Made by a program: the position numbers and the translations under genes | In this document: positions 15,107 to 15,290 of the stretch, piece after piece | Layout: every line of letters begins with the position of its first letter | How positions within the stretch are numbered: the stretch's first letter is position 1 | Notes under the pieces: model-generated | Told to the model about the DNA's origin: nothing | The model's input: the letters and a program-made list of their open reading frames with translations, nothing else | The model's database searches: none | Source: Methylomonas sp. | Lineage (GTDB): Bacteria > Pseudomonadota > Gammaproteobacteria > Methylococcales > Methylomonadaceae | Assembly: GCA_026990815.1 (NCBI GenBank) | Contig: JALXCS010000241.1 | Coordinates: 1-15,290, forward strand | DNA: 15,290 nt | Direction: 5' to 3'

Positions 15107-15122
15107 AGGCATACATTTTGCC
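15107..15122 (+). promoter_or_regulatory. Sigma-54 (-24/-12) promoter of the hydrogenase operon
   Basis: AGGCATACATTTTGCC has the invariant GG (15108-15109) and GC (15120-15121) at the exact 12-base phase of the TGGCAC-N5-TTGC consensus, with TTGC intact. The predicted start is near 15133, leaving an A+T-rich leader of about 56 bases before the ATG at 15189. An adjacent sigma-54 activator gene supports it. Confidence 0.75.
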
Positions 15123-15188
15123 TTTAAGTATTGTAAGGAATATTCGTTGTTGTAAATAATATAAATTATAAAAACACTGGAGGATGAC

Positions 15189-15290
15189 ATGGCTAATATT
15201 TTATGGCTTCAAGGCGGCGCCTGTTCTGGCAATACAATGTCCTTTTTAAATGCAGAAGAACCCAGTGCCTGTGATCTGGCCACAGATTTT
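15189..15290 (+). CDS. hupS: [NiFe]-hydrogenase small subunit, group 2a-like (N-terminal 34 residues)
   Basis: Truncated by the window end. The visible 34 residues start MANILWLQGGACSGNTMSFL and continue NAEEPSACDLATDF. The CSGN variant of the usual CxGC cysteine motif that ligates the proximal Fe-S cluster, and the whole N-terminus, resemble cyanobacterial uptake HupS as I remember it (group 2a). There is no twin-arginine signal, so the enzyme is cytoplasmic or on the inner face of the membrane. A strong GGAGG lies 5 bases before the ATG. The large subunit and maturation protease are expected downstream, outside the window. Confidence 0.92.
   Translation, partial: MANILWLQGGACSGNTMSFLNAEEPSACDLATDF

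Larger units (their letters stand above)
14662..15188. other. Regulatory region upstream of the hydrogenase small-subunit gene
   Basis: 527 bases with no confident gene. It contains an imperfect inverted repeat around 14704-14730 (CAATTCTTGG...CCACAATTG), a 10-bp perfect inverted repeat (14785-14821), a short cysteine-rich open frame (14806-14925), CATTG-N7-CAATG (14860-14876), the tandem TGCAAAC sites (14994-15012), and a sigma-54 promoter (15107-15122). No T-run terminator for the regulator gene was identified. Confidence 0.6.

Overview
This window carries most of a [NiFe]-hydrogenase locus, preceded by a short accessory region of transposon debris, a toxin-antitoxin pair and repeats. The final 102 bases open the hydrogenase small-subunit gene. 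It begins MANILWLQGGACSGNTMSFL, lacks a Tat signal and resembles the cyanobacterial HupS / group 2a type. Moderate A+T content, proteobacterial-style hyp genes, a sigma-54 activator and a gammaproteobacterial-type I-F CRISPR repeat suggest a proteobacterium, probably a gammaproteobacterium. That assignment is an inference from gene style; no rRNA or marker gene is present.

Layout. 1-200: the 3' end of an IS200/IS605-type transposase and its right-end hairpins. 254-1161: an Xre/ParS-like antitoxin and RES-domain toxin operon. 1162-1769: a gene-free stretch holding one isolated type I-F CRISPR repeat (1358-1385), a second hairpin with the same layout (1426-1453), and a 165-bp MITE-like element with 31-bp terminal inverted repeats (1577-1741). 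13042 down to 1770, minus strand: one long, tightly packed operon reading TPR protein, two tiny membrane proteins, NifU/Rieske fusion, NHL-repeat protein, hypF, hypC, GmhA-like SIS protein, hypD, hypE, hypA, hypB, Ni/Co permease. Most junctions overlap as ATGA or TAATG or are only a few bases apart, so translational coupling is likely. 13216-14661, plus strand: an NtrC/HoxA-type sigma-54 activator with a degenerate receiver domain. 14662-15188: a 527-base regulatory region ending in a well-spaced sigma-54 promoter. 15189 onward: the hydrogenase small subunit.

How it works together. The permease brings in nickel. HypA and HypB, with a very His-rich HypB N-terminus, deliver it. HypF and HypE make the cyanide ligand from carbamoyl phosphate, and HypC and HypD assemble the Fe(CN)2CO unit. 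The TPR, NifU/Rieske and NHL proteins and the two small membrane proteins form an accessory set; the first three match genes I recall from group 2a hydrogenase loci and probably serve Fe-S supply, electron transfer or scaffolding. The divergent activator probably drives the structural genes through the sigma-54 promoter. A 7-base word, TGCAAAC, occurs as a perfect palindrome in the divergent operon/regulator promoter and as a tandem pair about 120-140 bases upstream of the predicted hydrogenase start of transcription. It is a good candidate regulator site.

The best leads for new biology are the two small glycine-rich membrane proteins, the TGCAAAC regulatory circuit with a receiver that appears unable to be phosphorylated, and the solitary I-F repeat next to a toxin-antitoxin operon.
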